A DNA stretch of 40,666 bases, taken from positions 1-40,666 of the forward strand of contig NZ_JACSNQ010000017.1 of the NCBI RefSeq assembly GCF_016900315.1, given 5' to 3'. Numbering within the stretch: the stretch's first letter is position 1; every line of letters begins with the position of its first letter. Of this stretch, positions 1 through 6,307 are shown one piece after another. The position numbers were made by a program, and so were the translations under genes. The notes under the pieces are model-generated. The model had not been told where the DNA came from, searched no databases, and worked only from the letters and a program-made list of their open reading frames with translations. This DNA comes from Olsenella profusa. Lineage in GTDB: Bacteria > Actinomycetota > Coriobacteriia > Coriobacteriales > Atopobiaceae.

Positions 1-254
1 CGCCCGCCCCGGCGCCGACCCCGGCCCCGCAGCCCGCGCCTGCTTCCGGCGGCGCGGACCCCGCCCTGAGCCCCGAGTTCGCGAGCATCGTCTCCGAACT
101 GACGGCTGCCTTCGGCCAGCCCCTCTCGGTGAGCGTGGAGAGCGCGCCCAGCACCTCGGACGAGGACGCCGCGGCTGAGCTCGAGGGCGCGGGCGCCTCG
201 TTCGACGACTCGGGCTTCACCGAGGAGCCCGTCGAGGACGGGGACGACGACTAG
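1..254 (+). CDS. dnaX: DNA polymerase III subunit gamma/tau, C-terminal end (partial)
   Basis: Reading frame open from the window edge (first full codon at 3) to the TAG at 252-254. About 83 residues are visible: a Pro/Ala-rich linker, a short segment with the look of a folded tail ([16 protein letters not shown]), then a very acidic end (EDGDDD). No catalytic motif lies inside the window, so the call rests on context: the next two genes are ybaB/ebfC and recR, and dnaX-ybaB-recR is one of the most conserved bacterial gene strings. The Pro/Ala linker fits the region after the AAA+ and domain III part of tau. The identification is inferred; the frame itself is clear. Confidence 0.75.
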   Translation, partial: PAPAPTPAPQPAPASGGADPALSPEFASIVSELTAAFGQPLSVSVESAPSTSDEDAAAELEGAGASFDDSGFTEEPVEDGDDD

Positions 255-323
255 TCACCCCGCCGGGTGCGCCCGGCAGCCCCACGTACGTATCGCCAAC
301 AAGACGACGAAAGGAAACGCACG

Positions 324-659
324 ATGTCCAAGGGATTCAACATGGGCGGCATGAACCGCAACCAGATGATGGCCCAGGCCCGCAAGATGCAGGAGCAGCT
401 CCTCGCCGCGCAACAGAAGGCCGCGGCCACCGAGGTCTCCGCGTCCGCGGGCGGCGGCGCCGTCAAGGTCACCGCCACCGGCGACCTGCGCCTGACCTCG
501 CTCACCATCGACCCGGCCGCCCTCGACCCCGAGGACGTGGAGATGCTCCAGGACATGATCCTCGCCGCGGTCAACGACGTGCTCGAGTCCGCGGAGCAGG
601 CCGCCAGCCAGCAGATCAGCTCCGTCACCGGCGGGCTCAACATCCCGGGCCTCTTCTAG
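324..659 (+). CDS. ebfC: YbaB/EbfC family nucleoid-associated protein
   Basis: 111 residues, the usual size of the YbaB/EbfC family, a small dimeric DNA-binding protein often encoded between dnaX and recR. Visible family features are the Met/Gln-rich start ([17 protein letters not shown]), the central segment with [18 protein letters not shown], and the helical end. I chose ATG 324 because AAGGA at 311-315 is well spaced from it; an in-frame extension back to 267 adds residues unlike the family. The stop lies 11 bp before recR, so the two are probably co-transcribed. The family binds DNA as a dimer and is linked to nucleoid organisation and recombination repair. Confidence 0.9.
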   Translation: MSKGFNMGGMNRNQMMAQARKMQEQLLAAQQKAAATEVSASAGGGAVKVTATGDLRLTSLTIDPAALDPEDVEMLQDMILAAVNDVLESAEQAASQQISSVTGGLNIPGLF

Positions 660-670
660 GCGGGCGCGCC

Positions 671-1282
671 TTGACGGACACCACCATCAACGACGGCCGC
701 GCGCTCCAGCGCCTGCTCGACGAGCTGGGCCGGCTGCCCGGCATCGGGCCCAAGTCGGCCCAGAGGATCGCCTACCACCTGCTCGAGGCCGACGCCGAGG
801 AGGCCCGCCGCCTGGCCCAGGCCATCCTCGAGGTCAAGCAGCAGGTCCACTTCTGCCCCGTGTGCTTCTCCTACGCCACGCGGGACACCTGCGACGTCTG
901 CGCAGACGCCAGCCGCGACCGCTCGTCGATCTGCGTGGTCTCCGAGCCCCGCGACGTCAGCGCCATAGAGCGCACAGGCAGCTACCATGGGCTCTATCAC
1001 GTCCTCGGCGGCGTGATCAGCCCGATGGACAAGGTCGGCCCCGACCAGCTCCACGTCCGCGAGCTGTTCGCGCGGCTGGCGGACGGCGAGGTCACCGAGG
1101 TCATCCTGGCCACCAACCCGGACGTGGAGGGGGAGACCACGGCCACCTACCTCGCGCGCGTGATCAGGCCGCTGGGCGTGCGCGTCTCGCGCCTGGCGAG
1201 CGGCCTGCCCGTGGGCGGGGACCTGGAGTATGCCGACGAGGTCACGCTCGGCCGAGCCATCGAGGAGCGCCGAGAGGTCTAG
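671..1282 (+). CDS. recR: Recombination mediator RecR
   Basis: 203 residues, standard for RecR. Domain order: an N-terminal helix-hairpin-helix ([20 protein letters not shown], about residues 15-35), a zinc finger with two Cys pairs (CPVC near 64 and CDVC near 76), a Toprim domain ([17 protein letters not shown] through [19 protein letters not shown]), and the C-terminal [20 protein letters not shown] segment. RecR works with RecO (and RecF) to load RecA on gapped single-stranded DNA. The start is TTG 671 with no strong ribosome site, 11 bp after ebfC, which suggests translational coupling. No key residue appears to be missing. Confidence 0.96.
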   Translation: MTDTTINDGRALQRLLDELGRLPGIGPKSAQRIAYHLLEADAEEARRLAQAILEVKQQVHFCPVCFSYATRDTCDVCADASRDRSSICVVSEPRDVSAIERTGSYHGLYHVLGGVISPMDKVGPDQLHVRELFARLADGEVTEVILATNPDVEGETTATYLARVIRPLGVRVSRLASGLPVGGDLEYADEVTLGRAIEERREV

Positions 1283-1307
1283 GCGCAGGCGAGAAGGAGC
1301 ATCGAGG

Positions 1308-2198
1308 ATGAGAGACGTCCGAGACAGCCAGGGAAAGCGCTTCACCCACGCGGCGGGCCATGCGGCCCACGGCACGCCGCGCCCCAGGTCGCACGCCCCC
1401 GGGGCCACCCACGCGTCCCCGAGCCCCCGACGTGCCGTGACGGCCGGCGCCCGCCGCGCCCACGCGACGGTCGAGGTGAGCGACGAGGAGGGCATCTCGA
1501 CCATCCGCGCCGGCCAGGGCGCCCGCGTGACCACGCGCCACAACGCCGACCAGGCGGCCCGCCGCGCCCGCAGGAACGCCGAGGAGCGCTACTTCGAGCG
1601 CCACCCCGAGGCGCGCGGGACCGCCGTGGGACCCGAGCGCAGCCGCAAGAACGTGGTCCTTCTCGTCGTCCTGGCCGTGCTCGCGCTTGTCATCGTGTTC
1701 CTGGTGGGCCGCTGCGTGACCGTTGCGCTTGCACCGGCGCCCGACGAGGGGGCCTCCGAGCAGACCTTTGGCGACCAGGGCCTCACCTCGGAGGGGCCCC
1801 AGGAGGTCGAGCGGGATCCCGAGTCCGAGGTGGCCTTCGCCGACGGCAGCGTCTCGTACCAGGGGAGCACGTACTTCCTGGCCACGCAGGAGGACGGCTC
1901 CTGGGGCGTGTCCGAGACGGACCCCTACGGGGCGTCCGAGACGCTCTTCCTGCTGGAGGGCACGCCCGCGGCGCTTGCGCGCTGGACCAACACGATTCTC
2001 GTGCCCGAGAACCGCGACGGCACCTGGGACGTGGTCTGCTACGTGATTGCCGGGCACACCGGCGGCGCGAGCTATTTGGTGGGCGAGGACGGCAGCCCCG
2101 TCCAGGGCAACGGGGAGGTCTCGTCCGTCTCCATCGAAGGCTCCGTGATGCACGTGACCACCACGGACGGCGCCGTGAGCGACGTTCAGCTGTCATAG
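1308..2198 (+). CDS. Single-pass membrane protein of unknown function
   Basis: 296 residues from ATG 1308; GAAGGAGC at 1293-1300 is a good ribosome site, while the upstream in-frame extension overlaps recR. Residues 1 to about 110 are Arg/Ala/His-rich, basic and probably disordered. One clear membrane segment follows (NVVLLVVLAVLALVIVFLVG). The C-terminal half is acidic and would lie outside the membrane; it contains a stretch resembling a small beta-rich domain (VSYQGSTYFLATQEDGSWGVSETDPYG). No signal peptidase site or catalytic motif is visible, and I do not recognise the family. The layout (cytosolic basic tail, one TM, extracytoplasmic domain) suggests an anchored envelope protein co-transcribed with recR. 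A variant of the recurrent GGCGAGAAG motif overlaps its ribosome site (1288-1297). Confidence 0.75.
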   Translation: MRDVRDSQGKRFTHAAGHAAHGTPRPRSHAPGATHASPSPRRAVTAGARRAHATVEVSDEEGISTIRAGQGARVTTRHNADQAARRARRNAEERYFERHPEARGTAVGPERSRKNVVLLVVLAVLALVIVFLVGRCVTVALAPAPDEGASEQTFGDQGLTSEGPQEVERDPESEVAFADGSVSYQGSTYFLATQEDGSWGVSETDPYGASETLFLLEGTPAALARWTNTILVPENRDGTWDVVCYVIAGHTGGASYLVGEDGSPVQGNGEVSSVSIEGSVMHVTTTDGAVSDVQLS

Positions 2199-2236
2199 CG
2201 GCCACGAGGCGTTCGCGGCGGGTCCCGAGCCTGCGT

Positions 2237-2263
2237 CCCGCCGGCTCGGCGGCGTCTGTTTTT
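2237..2263 (+). terminator. Possible rho-independent terminator after the dnaX-recR group
   Basis: A short GC hairpin (CCGCC/GGCGG with loop GGCTC) is followed within 10 bases by TGTTTTT. The stem is only 5-6 bp, so the terminator is weak. A second small hairpin (CACGGC/GCCGTG) lies at 2270-2288 and carries CTTCTCGCC, a core copy of the recurrent motif. Confidence 0.4.
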
Positions 2264-2337
2264 GCCGGTCACGGCACTTCTCGCCGTGCCCGTGCGGACG
2301 TGATGGGAGCGGGCGGAAACTTTTTTGAAATTGGGGG

Positions 2338-2366
2338 TTGCCAAGAGCCGGGCGGCATGAGAGAAT
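2338..2366 (+). promoter_or_regulatory. Candidate promoter of tRNA-Asp
   Basis: TTGCCA at 2338-2343, a 17-bp spacer, then GAGAAT at 2361-2366. The tRNA starts 20 bp downstream. The -35 is good and the -10 matches four of six positions. This is position-based inference. Confidence 0.5.
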
Positions 2367-2386
2367 AGCTCCCGCGCAAGGCGAAC

Positions 2387-2463
2387 GGGGTGTTAGCTCA
2401 GCTGGTTAGAGCGCCGGCCTGTCACGTCGGAGGTCGAGGGTTCGAGTCCCTTACATCCCGCCA
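2387..2463 (+). tRNA. tRNA-Asp (anticodon GTC)
   Basis: 77 nt including an encoded CCA. The acceptor stem pairs GGGGTGT with ACATCCC (one G-T pair). The D arm has AGCTCAGCTGGTTAGAGC and the T arm has GGTTCGAGTCC. The anticodon loop CTGTCAC lies on a stem CCGGC/GTCGG, placing GTC at 2421-2423, with discriminator G as expected for Asp. Confidence 0.97.
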
Positions 2464-2474
2464 TTGCACTGATC

Positions 2475-2499
2475 AGGGCTCCTTCGGGAGCCCTTTTTC
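2475..2499 (+). terminator. Rho-independent terminator after tRNA-Asp
   Basis: Perfect 8-bp stem AGGGCTCC/GGAGCCCT with a TTCG tetraloop followed by a run of T. It begins 11 bases after the tRNA CCA end. Confidence 0.95.
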
Positions 2500-2628
2500 A
2501 TAGCGATACTCATGGCGATACGAAGGGTCAGTCGCTTCCCGTCGCTCCCGTTGGCCCCCGTGCCCGCCCCTATTGCGTGGTCCGCGGTATCATATGGTCT
2601 CACGGTCGGCGCGACGACGGGACGCCTC

Positions 2629-3321
2629 ATGCAACCAACCCCAGAGCGGGACATACGGCCGGTTGCGGTCTTTGACTTTGACGGCACCTCCATAAGGGGG
2701 CAGTCGGGCGCGCTGGTGACGCGCTACCTCTTCATGCACGGCTACATGTCGCTTGCGCGGCTCGGCCGGCTCACGTGGTGGGGCATCCGCTACAAGCTGC
2801 ACCTGCCGTACCGGCAGAGCGAGGCCCGCGAGCTCGTGTTCGGCGCGCTCGCCGGGCGCAGCGCGGCGGAGGTCGACGCAATCCTCACGAGGTTCCATAA
2901 CGAGGTGCTGCTCCCGCGCTATCGCCCGCAGGCCCTCGAGGAGGTCAGGCGCTGCCATGACCAGGGCCTCACGGTGATCATCGTCTCGGCGACCTTCGAG
3001 CCTATCGCGGCCATCGCGGCCGAGCGCATGGGCGCGGACGGCTACGCGGCCACCCGCATGGCGCGCGACCCCCAGGGACGCTACACCGGCAAGGTGGAGG
3101 GGCCCGTGGTGGCGGGGGAGGAGAAGTACCACGCCGCCGAGCGCTGGTGCAACGGGCATCTCGGAACCGGGCGCTGGCGCCTCGAGCGCGCGTACGGGGA
3201 CCATCACACCGATGCCTACCTGCTCTCCCGCGCCAAGCACGCCTGCGCCGTGTGCCCGGGCACCACGCTCGAGGTGAGCGCGCGGCGCCACGGGTGGGAG
3301 ATTCTTGACTGGGACAAGTGA
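2629..3321 (+). CDS. HAD superfamily subfamily IB phosphatase (SerB/PgpC-like)
   Basis: 230 residues from ATG 2629. HAD motif I is VFDFDGTSIRG, with the nucleophile Asp near residue 14 and the second Asp two residues on. Motif II is VIIVSATFEP (Ser), motif III a Lys in GEEKYHAAERW, and motif IV YGDHHTDAYLL. The helical cap between motifs I and II (YLFMHGYMSLARLGRLTWWGIRYKLHL) is of the IB type seen in SerB-, PgpC- and CicA-like proteins, and its hydrophobic character would fit a lipid-linked or otherwise bulky substrate. Motif IV has TD where ND or DD is commoner. The substrate cannot be told from sequence. An in-frame extension to 2512 is possible but would start directly behind the terminator; the shorter start fits the family. 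It lies 51 bp before the rrf2 gene. Confidence 0.82.
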   Translation: MQPTPERDIRPVAVFDFDGTSIRGQSGALVTRYLFMHGYMSLARLGRLTWWGIRYKLHLPYRQSEARELVFGALAGRSAAEVDAILTRFHNEVLLPRYRPQALEEVRRCHDQGLTVIIVSATFEPIAAIAAERMGADGYAATRMARDPQGRYTGKVEGPVVAGEEKYHAAERWCNGHLGTGRWRLERAYGDHHTDAYLLSRAKHACAVCPGTTLEVSARRHGWEILDWDK

Positions 3322-3372
3322 GGTTGCGGCGGCAGGCCGCGGCCGGCGCCCGGACCGCCACCGAGGAGGGGC

Positions 3373-3945
3373 ATGGACGTATCAAAGAAGACCGACTACG
3401 CTCTGAGGATGCTCGCCGCGCTGGTGAGGGACCCTTCGGGCGTGGTGTCCGTGCGCACCGCCGCGCGCGAGAACGGCGTGCCCTACTCCTTTGCGCGCTC
3501 GATCCAGCACGACCTGGCCGTGGCCGGGATCGTGGAGAACGCGCGCGGGGCCACGGGCGGCATGCGACTTGCTGTGGACCCGCGTGAGACCACGCTGCTG
3601 CAGCTCGTGGAGGCGGTGCAGGGCCCCGTGATCATTGCGGGCTGCCACGGGTCCGCCGGCTCGGGCGAGCCCTGCCCGAACCTTGCCACCTGCCACTTCA
3701 GCCCCGTCTGGTGCAACGCCGAGCGGCTCCTGCGCTCGTTCTTCTCCGCGGTGACGCTCTACCAGGCCGTGGTCGAGGGGCGCTCACCGCTCTTTGACGG
3801 CGGCTTCAGGCTGGTCGGCCTTGACGAGGCTCGTGCCGCGGCCCACGGCGACGTCCCGCCCGTCCCGTCCGACGCCGGCGAGAAGGACGTCCTCGCCGAG
3901 GCCCCGCGCCGCTCCGGCATGCTCGACGGCGGTGACGTCGTATGA
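3373..3945 (+). CDS. Rrf2 family transcriptional regulator with cysteine cluster
   Basis: 190 residues. The N-terminus is a winged helix of the Rrf2 family (DVSKKTDYALRMLAALVRDP, with the recognition helix near NGVPYSFARSIQHDLAVAGIVENARGATGGMRLA). A cysteine-rich loop, about residues 90-115, has four Cys (CHGSAGSGEPCPNLATCHF, then C in VWCNAE), like the Fe-S sensors IscR and NsrR. It is therefore a likely iron, redox or nitric-oxide sensor. The C-terminal 40 residues are an unusual tail that contains a copy of the GGCGAGAAGGAC motif (3877-3888, read as GEKD). GAGGAGGG at 3363-3370 fixes ATG 3373. Its last codons overlap the next gene by ATGA, implying co-translation with the MutY-like enzyme and possibly control of the rubrerythrin gene downstream (inference). 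Confidence 0.88.
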   Translation: MDVSKKTDYALRMLAALVRDPSGVVSVRTAARENGVPYSFARSIQHDLAVAGIVENARGATGGMRLAVDPRETTLLQLVEAVQGPVIIAGCHGSAGSGEPCPNLATCHFSPVWCNAERLLRSFFSAVTLYQAVVEGRSPLFDGGFRLVGLDEARAAAHGDVPPVPSDAGEKDVLAEAPRRSGMLDGGDVV

Positions 3946-4889
3946 GCAAGCCCGCAGGCAGGGGAGGCGTGTCCGGGGACGGCCCCGGTGCGCCTACCGA
4001 CGACCTCGGCGTGCCCGACGCTGCCGCCGGCCCGCGCCCGGAGGACCTCGCGCCCTTCCGCGCCCTCGTGCTCGAGCGCGGTCGCGAGCTCTACCGCGAC
4101 CTCCCCTGGCGCCGCACGCGCGACCCCTACGCCATCTGGATCAGCGAGGTCATGCTCCAGCAGACGCAGACCACGCGCGTGGACGGCCGCTGGCAGCGCT
4201 GGCTCGAGCGCTTCCCCACGGCAGACGCCCTCGCCGCCGCCTCCCCGGCCGACGTGCTGGACGAGTGGCAGGGCCTCGGCTACAACCGCCGCGCGCTCGC
4301 TCTGCACCGCGCCGCGCAGGCCGTCTCGGTGGCCGGCGGGCAGCTGCCCTCGGACGCCCGCGCGCTCCAGGCGCTGCCCAGCGTCGGCCCGGCGACGGCG
4401 GCCGGCATCCGCGCCTTCGCCTTTGACCTGCACGCGGTTTACCTGGAGACCAACGTGCGCTCCGTCCTGCTCCACGAGCTCTACCCCGGCGCCGAGGGCG
4501 TCCCGGACAGGGAGCTCGTGCCGATTGTGGACGCCACCTGCCCGGCGGACGCCTCCGACCCCGCCGATGACCCGCGCACCTGGTACTACGCGCTTCTCGA
4601 CTACGGCGCCTACCTCAAGCGGACCGTGCCCAACCCGTCGCGGCGCTCGAGGGGGCACGCGCGCCAGTCGCGCTTCGAGGGCTCGCACCGCCAGAAGCGC
4701 GCCGAGCTCGTCCGCGTCCTTCTCGCCCATCGCGCGGGTGTGGACGTTTCGTCGGCCTGCGCCGAGCTCTCCGCAGAGGAGCGGAAGGCGGGTAGAAGTC
4801 CACTAGCTCACGCCGACGTGCAGGCCCTTCTCGACGAGCTCGCCGCTGAGGGGTTCTGCCGGCAGGTGAGCGGCAGGTGGGTCGTCTAG
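3942..4889 (+). CDS. mutY: MutY-type A/G-specific adenine glycosylase, variant without Fe-S cluster
   Basis: 315 residues. The HhH-GPD core is plain: LPWRRTRDPYAIWISEVMLQQTQ near residue 55, WQGLGYNRRA, and the hairpin LPSVGPATAAGI near 146. The position of the usual catalytic Asp (DGNV in classical MutY) reads ETNVRSVLLHE, and the usual C-terminal four-Cys iron-sulfur loop is absent: after LLDYGAYLKRT comes a basic Ser/Arg/Gly stretch ending RQSRFEGSHRQKR. As I recall, this ETN(V/I)R plus FEGS(D/H)RQ pattern marks a lineage of cluster-less MutY proteins in anaerobic Gram-positives and Bacteroidetes. It probably removes A opposite oxidised G, but the changed catalytic residue leaves activity open. 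The N-terminal 30 residues are a low-complexity extension. ATG 3942 overlaps the rrf2 stop. Confidence 0.85.
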   Translation: MSKPAGRGGVSGDGPGAPTDDLGVPDAAAGPRPEDLAPFRALVLERGRELYRDLPWRRTRDPYAIWISEVMLQQTQTTRVDGRWQRWLERFPTADALAAASPADVLDEWQGLGYNRRALALHRAAQAVSVAGGQLPSDARALQALPSVGPATAAGIRAFAFDLHAVYLETNVRSVLLHELYPGAEGVPDRELVPIVDATCPADASDPADDPRTWYYALLDYGAYLKRTVPNPSRRSRGHARQSRFEGSHRQKRAELVRVLLAHRAGVDVSSACAELSAEERKAGRSPLAHADVQALLDELAAEGFCRQVSGRWVV

Positions 4890-4902
4890 GCGTCCTGCCA
4901 GC

Positions 4903-4911
4903 TGATATAGT
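4903..4911 (+). promoter_or_regulatory. Candidate extended -10 promoter of rubrerythrin
   Basis: TG at 4903-4904 followed after one base by TATAGT (4906-4911), an extended -10. No convincing -35 lies 17 bp upstream. It would give a leader of about 55 nt before the rubrerythrin ATG. Confidence 0.5.
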
Positions 4912-4974
4912 GTTCCGTAAGCCGGGCGGAGGGCCCGGTCGCAAAGTCCCCGCGGGGACAGGAGAGGAGCAGCC

Positions 4975-5520
4975 ATGGCTGTCGACTTCGAGAACTCCCA
5001 GACCAAGAAGAACCTTGAGGCCGCGTTTGCCGGCGAGTCCCAGGCAACCAACAAGTACGCCTACTACGCCAGCAAGGCCAAGAAGGAGGGCTACGAGCAG
5101 ATCGCCGCGATCTTCACCGAGACCTCCGGCAACGAGAAGGAGCACGCCAAGCTCTGGTTCAAGTACCTCCACGGCGGCGAGGTGCCCGACACCCTGACCA
5201 ACATCAAGGACGCGGCCGCCGGCGAGAACTACGAGTGGACCGACATGTACAAGGGCTTCGCGGAGACCGCCGAGGCCGAGGGCTTCACCGAGATCGCGGC
5301 CAAGTTCAAGATGGTCGGCGAGGTCGAGAAGCACCACGAGGAGCGCTACAACAAGCTGGCCGAGCGCGTCGAGAAGGGCGAGGTCTTCGCGCGTCCGGGC
5401 GTGAAGGTCTGGAAGTGCCGCAACTGCGGCCACCTGCACGTGGGTGCCGAGGCGCCGAAGGTCTGCCCGGTCTGCAACCACCCGCAGTCCTACTTCGAGG
5501 AGCAGGCGATCAACTACTAG
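4975..5520 (+). CDS. rbr: Rubrerythrin
   Basis: 181 residues. The N-terminal four-helix ferritin-like diiron domain shows the Glu/His ligand pattern ([43 protein letters not shown]). The C-terminal rubredoxin domain has two CxxC pairs ([12 protein letters not shown] and [13 protein letters not shown]) that bind one iron. Rubrerythrin reduces hydrogen peroxide in anaerobes, taking electrons through its rubredoxin centre; it is cytoplasmic. The length is slightly under the classical 190. GGAGAGGAG just upstream fixes ATG 4975. Codon use is strongly biased to C-ending codons, as in a highly expressed gene. It has its own promoter and terminator and lies behind an Rrf2 regulator and a DNA-repair glycosylase, a plausible oxidative-stress group. 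Confidence 0.96.
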   Translation: MAVDFENSQTKKNLEAAFAGESQATNKYAYYASKAKKEGYEQIAAIFTETSGNEKEHAKLWFKYLHGGEVPDTLTNIKDAAAGENYEWTDMYKGFAETAEAEGFTEIAAKFKMVGEVEKHHEERYNKLAERVEKGEVFARPGVKVWKCRNCGHLHVGAEAPKVCPVCNHPQSYFEEQAINY

Positions 5521-5553
5521 GCGCCGGCGCCGTCTGAGCGCTGCGTCACGTCG

Positions 5554-5582
5554 GGGCCCCGGATTACGTCCGGGGCCCTTTT
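5554..5582 (+). terminator. Rho-independent terminator after rubrerythrin
   Basis: Perfect 9-bp stem GGGCCCCGG/CCGGGGCCC with a 7-nt loop, followed by TTTT. It lies 33 bp after the rubrerythrin stop. Confidence 0.92.
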
Positions 5583-5630
5583 CGTGTGCGGGCGGCCTGC
5601 CTGCGAGCTGGGACCGTCGGGTCCCGTGGG

Positions 5631-6112
5631 CGTTACAAAGTCGCGGTCGTTGTATCACCAACAGCCGGAGCGCTTTCAAAACCGCGCCTGCTGCATCCTA
5701 AACTGCCGAGGCGCTTACGAAACCACGCTTGTCACACCCCCGGCGACCGGTGTGCTTACAAAACAGCGCCCGTCGCAGGCGAGAAGGACCTCGGCGCTTA
5801 CGATTTGCGGACCGTTGCGGCCCCAGCGTCCTTCTCGCTTGCAACAGGCGGCGATCCGTAAGCGCGTCCGGGGCGGCTGGCCACAACAGCCGGGATTTTG
5901 GAAGCACTCGCGTCACCTAGCGGCGTAACAGCTGCGATTTTATAAGCACGGGCGAGCCGGGAGGCGCAACGGTCGCAAGTTTGAAAACGCTTCTGCTGAC
6001 CGGTGGCGCAACGGTCGCGGTTTTAAAAGCGTAGCCGGGCTGGTGGTGCAACGGCCCCGTTTTCGTAGGCGCCTGGCGGGCTGACAGCGCAACACATCCG
6101 TTTTAGTAAGCG
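5631..6112 (+). repeat. Repeat array 1: twelve 24-bp units, period about 41 bp, convergent
   Basis: A non-coding block between rubrerythrin and glgB. Five units read in plus orientation start at 5631, 5671, 5712, 5753 and 5795; seven in minus orientation start at 5841, 5883, 5925, 5966, 6008, 6048 and 6089. Start-to-start steps are 40-42 bp except 46 across the orientation switch. The plus consensus is roughly CGCTTAC-RAAAC, then a GC-rich stretch, then GTTGC, with TTA-N13-GTT as core; individual units have several mismatches and the 16-18 bp between them are not conserved. The switch is flanked by GGCGAGAAGGAC (5778-5789) and its near-inverse GTCCTTCTCGC (5828-5838). Short open frames across it have no ribosome sites and are ignored. 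Function unknown. Confidence 0.9.
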
Positions 6113-6195
6113 CGCCCGCCCGCGCCTACGCGCCCGCTCCTCGACCCGCCCCGCGCACACAGCTCGCCGAGCGCTTCTACCTGCTCGCGGTTTTC

Positions 6196-6230
6196 TTGTG
6201 GACATTATGTTGACGGCGGGAGCACAATAA
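6196..6230 (+). promoter_or_regulatory. AT-rich putative control region of glgB
   Basis: The only AT-rich stretch upstream of the glycogen cluster. It holds TTGTG (6196-6200) and CACAA (6223-6227) as a distant dyad, the palindrome ACATTATGT (6202-6210) and TTGACG (6210-6215). No -35/-10 pair with normal spacing stands out, so I mark it only as the likely promoter/operator region. Confidence 0.3.
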
Positions 6231-6307
6231 GTGTTGTTCTGCGCGCGGGCCGTCCGCGCCGGGCGCCGCGTCTCCGCGCGACGCACCTGACCAGCGAGGA
6301 GTGAGAC

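Noticed and set aside
2199-2386. Small gene between the 1308 gene and tRNA-Asp
   Set aside because: No open frame with a ribosome site; the stretch is accounted for by a weak terminator, a small hairpin and the tRNA promoter.
5584-5928. Small protein-coding genes inside repeat array 1
   Set aside because: The open frames (up to 114 codons) follow the repeat period, have no ribosome sites, and their composition is unlike neighbouring proteins.
5631-6112. CRISPR array
   Set aside because: Period and repeat length look CRISPR-like, but the repeats are too degenerate, change orientation in the middle, and there are no cas genes in the window. The spacers are only 16-18 bp.
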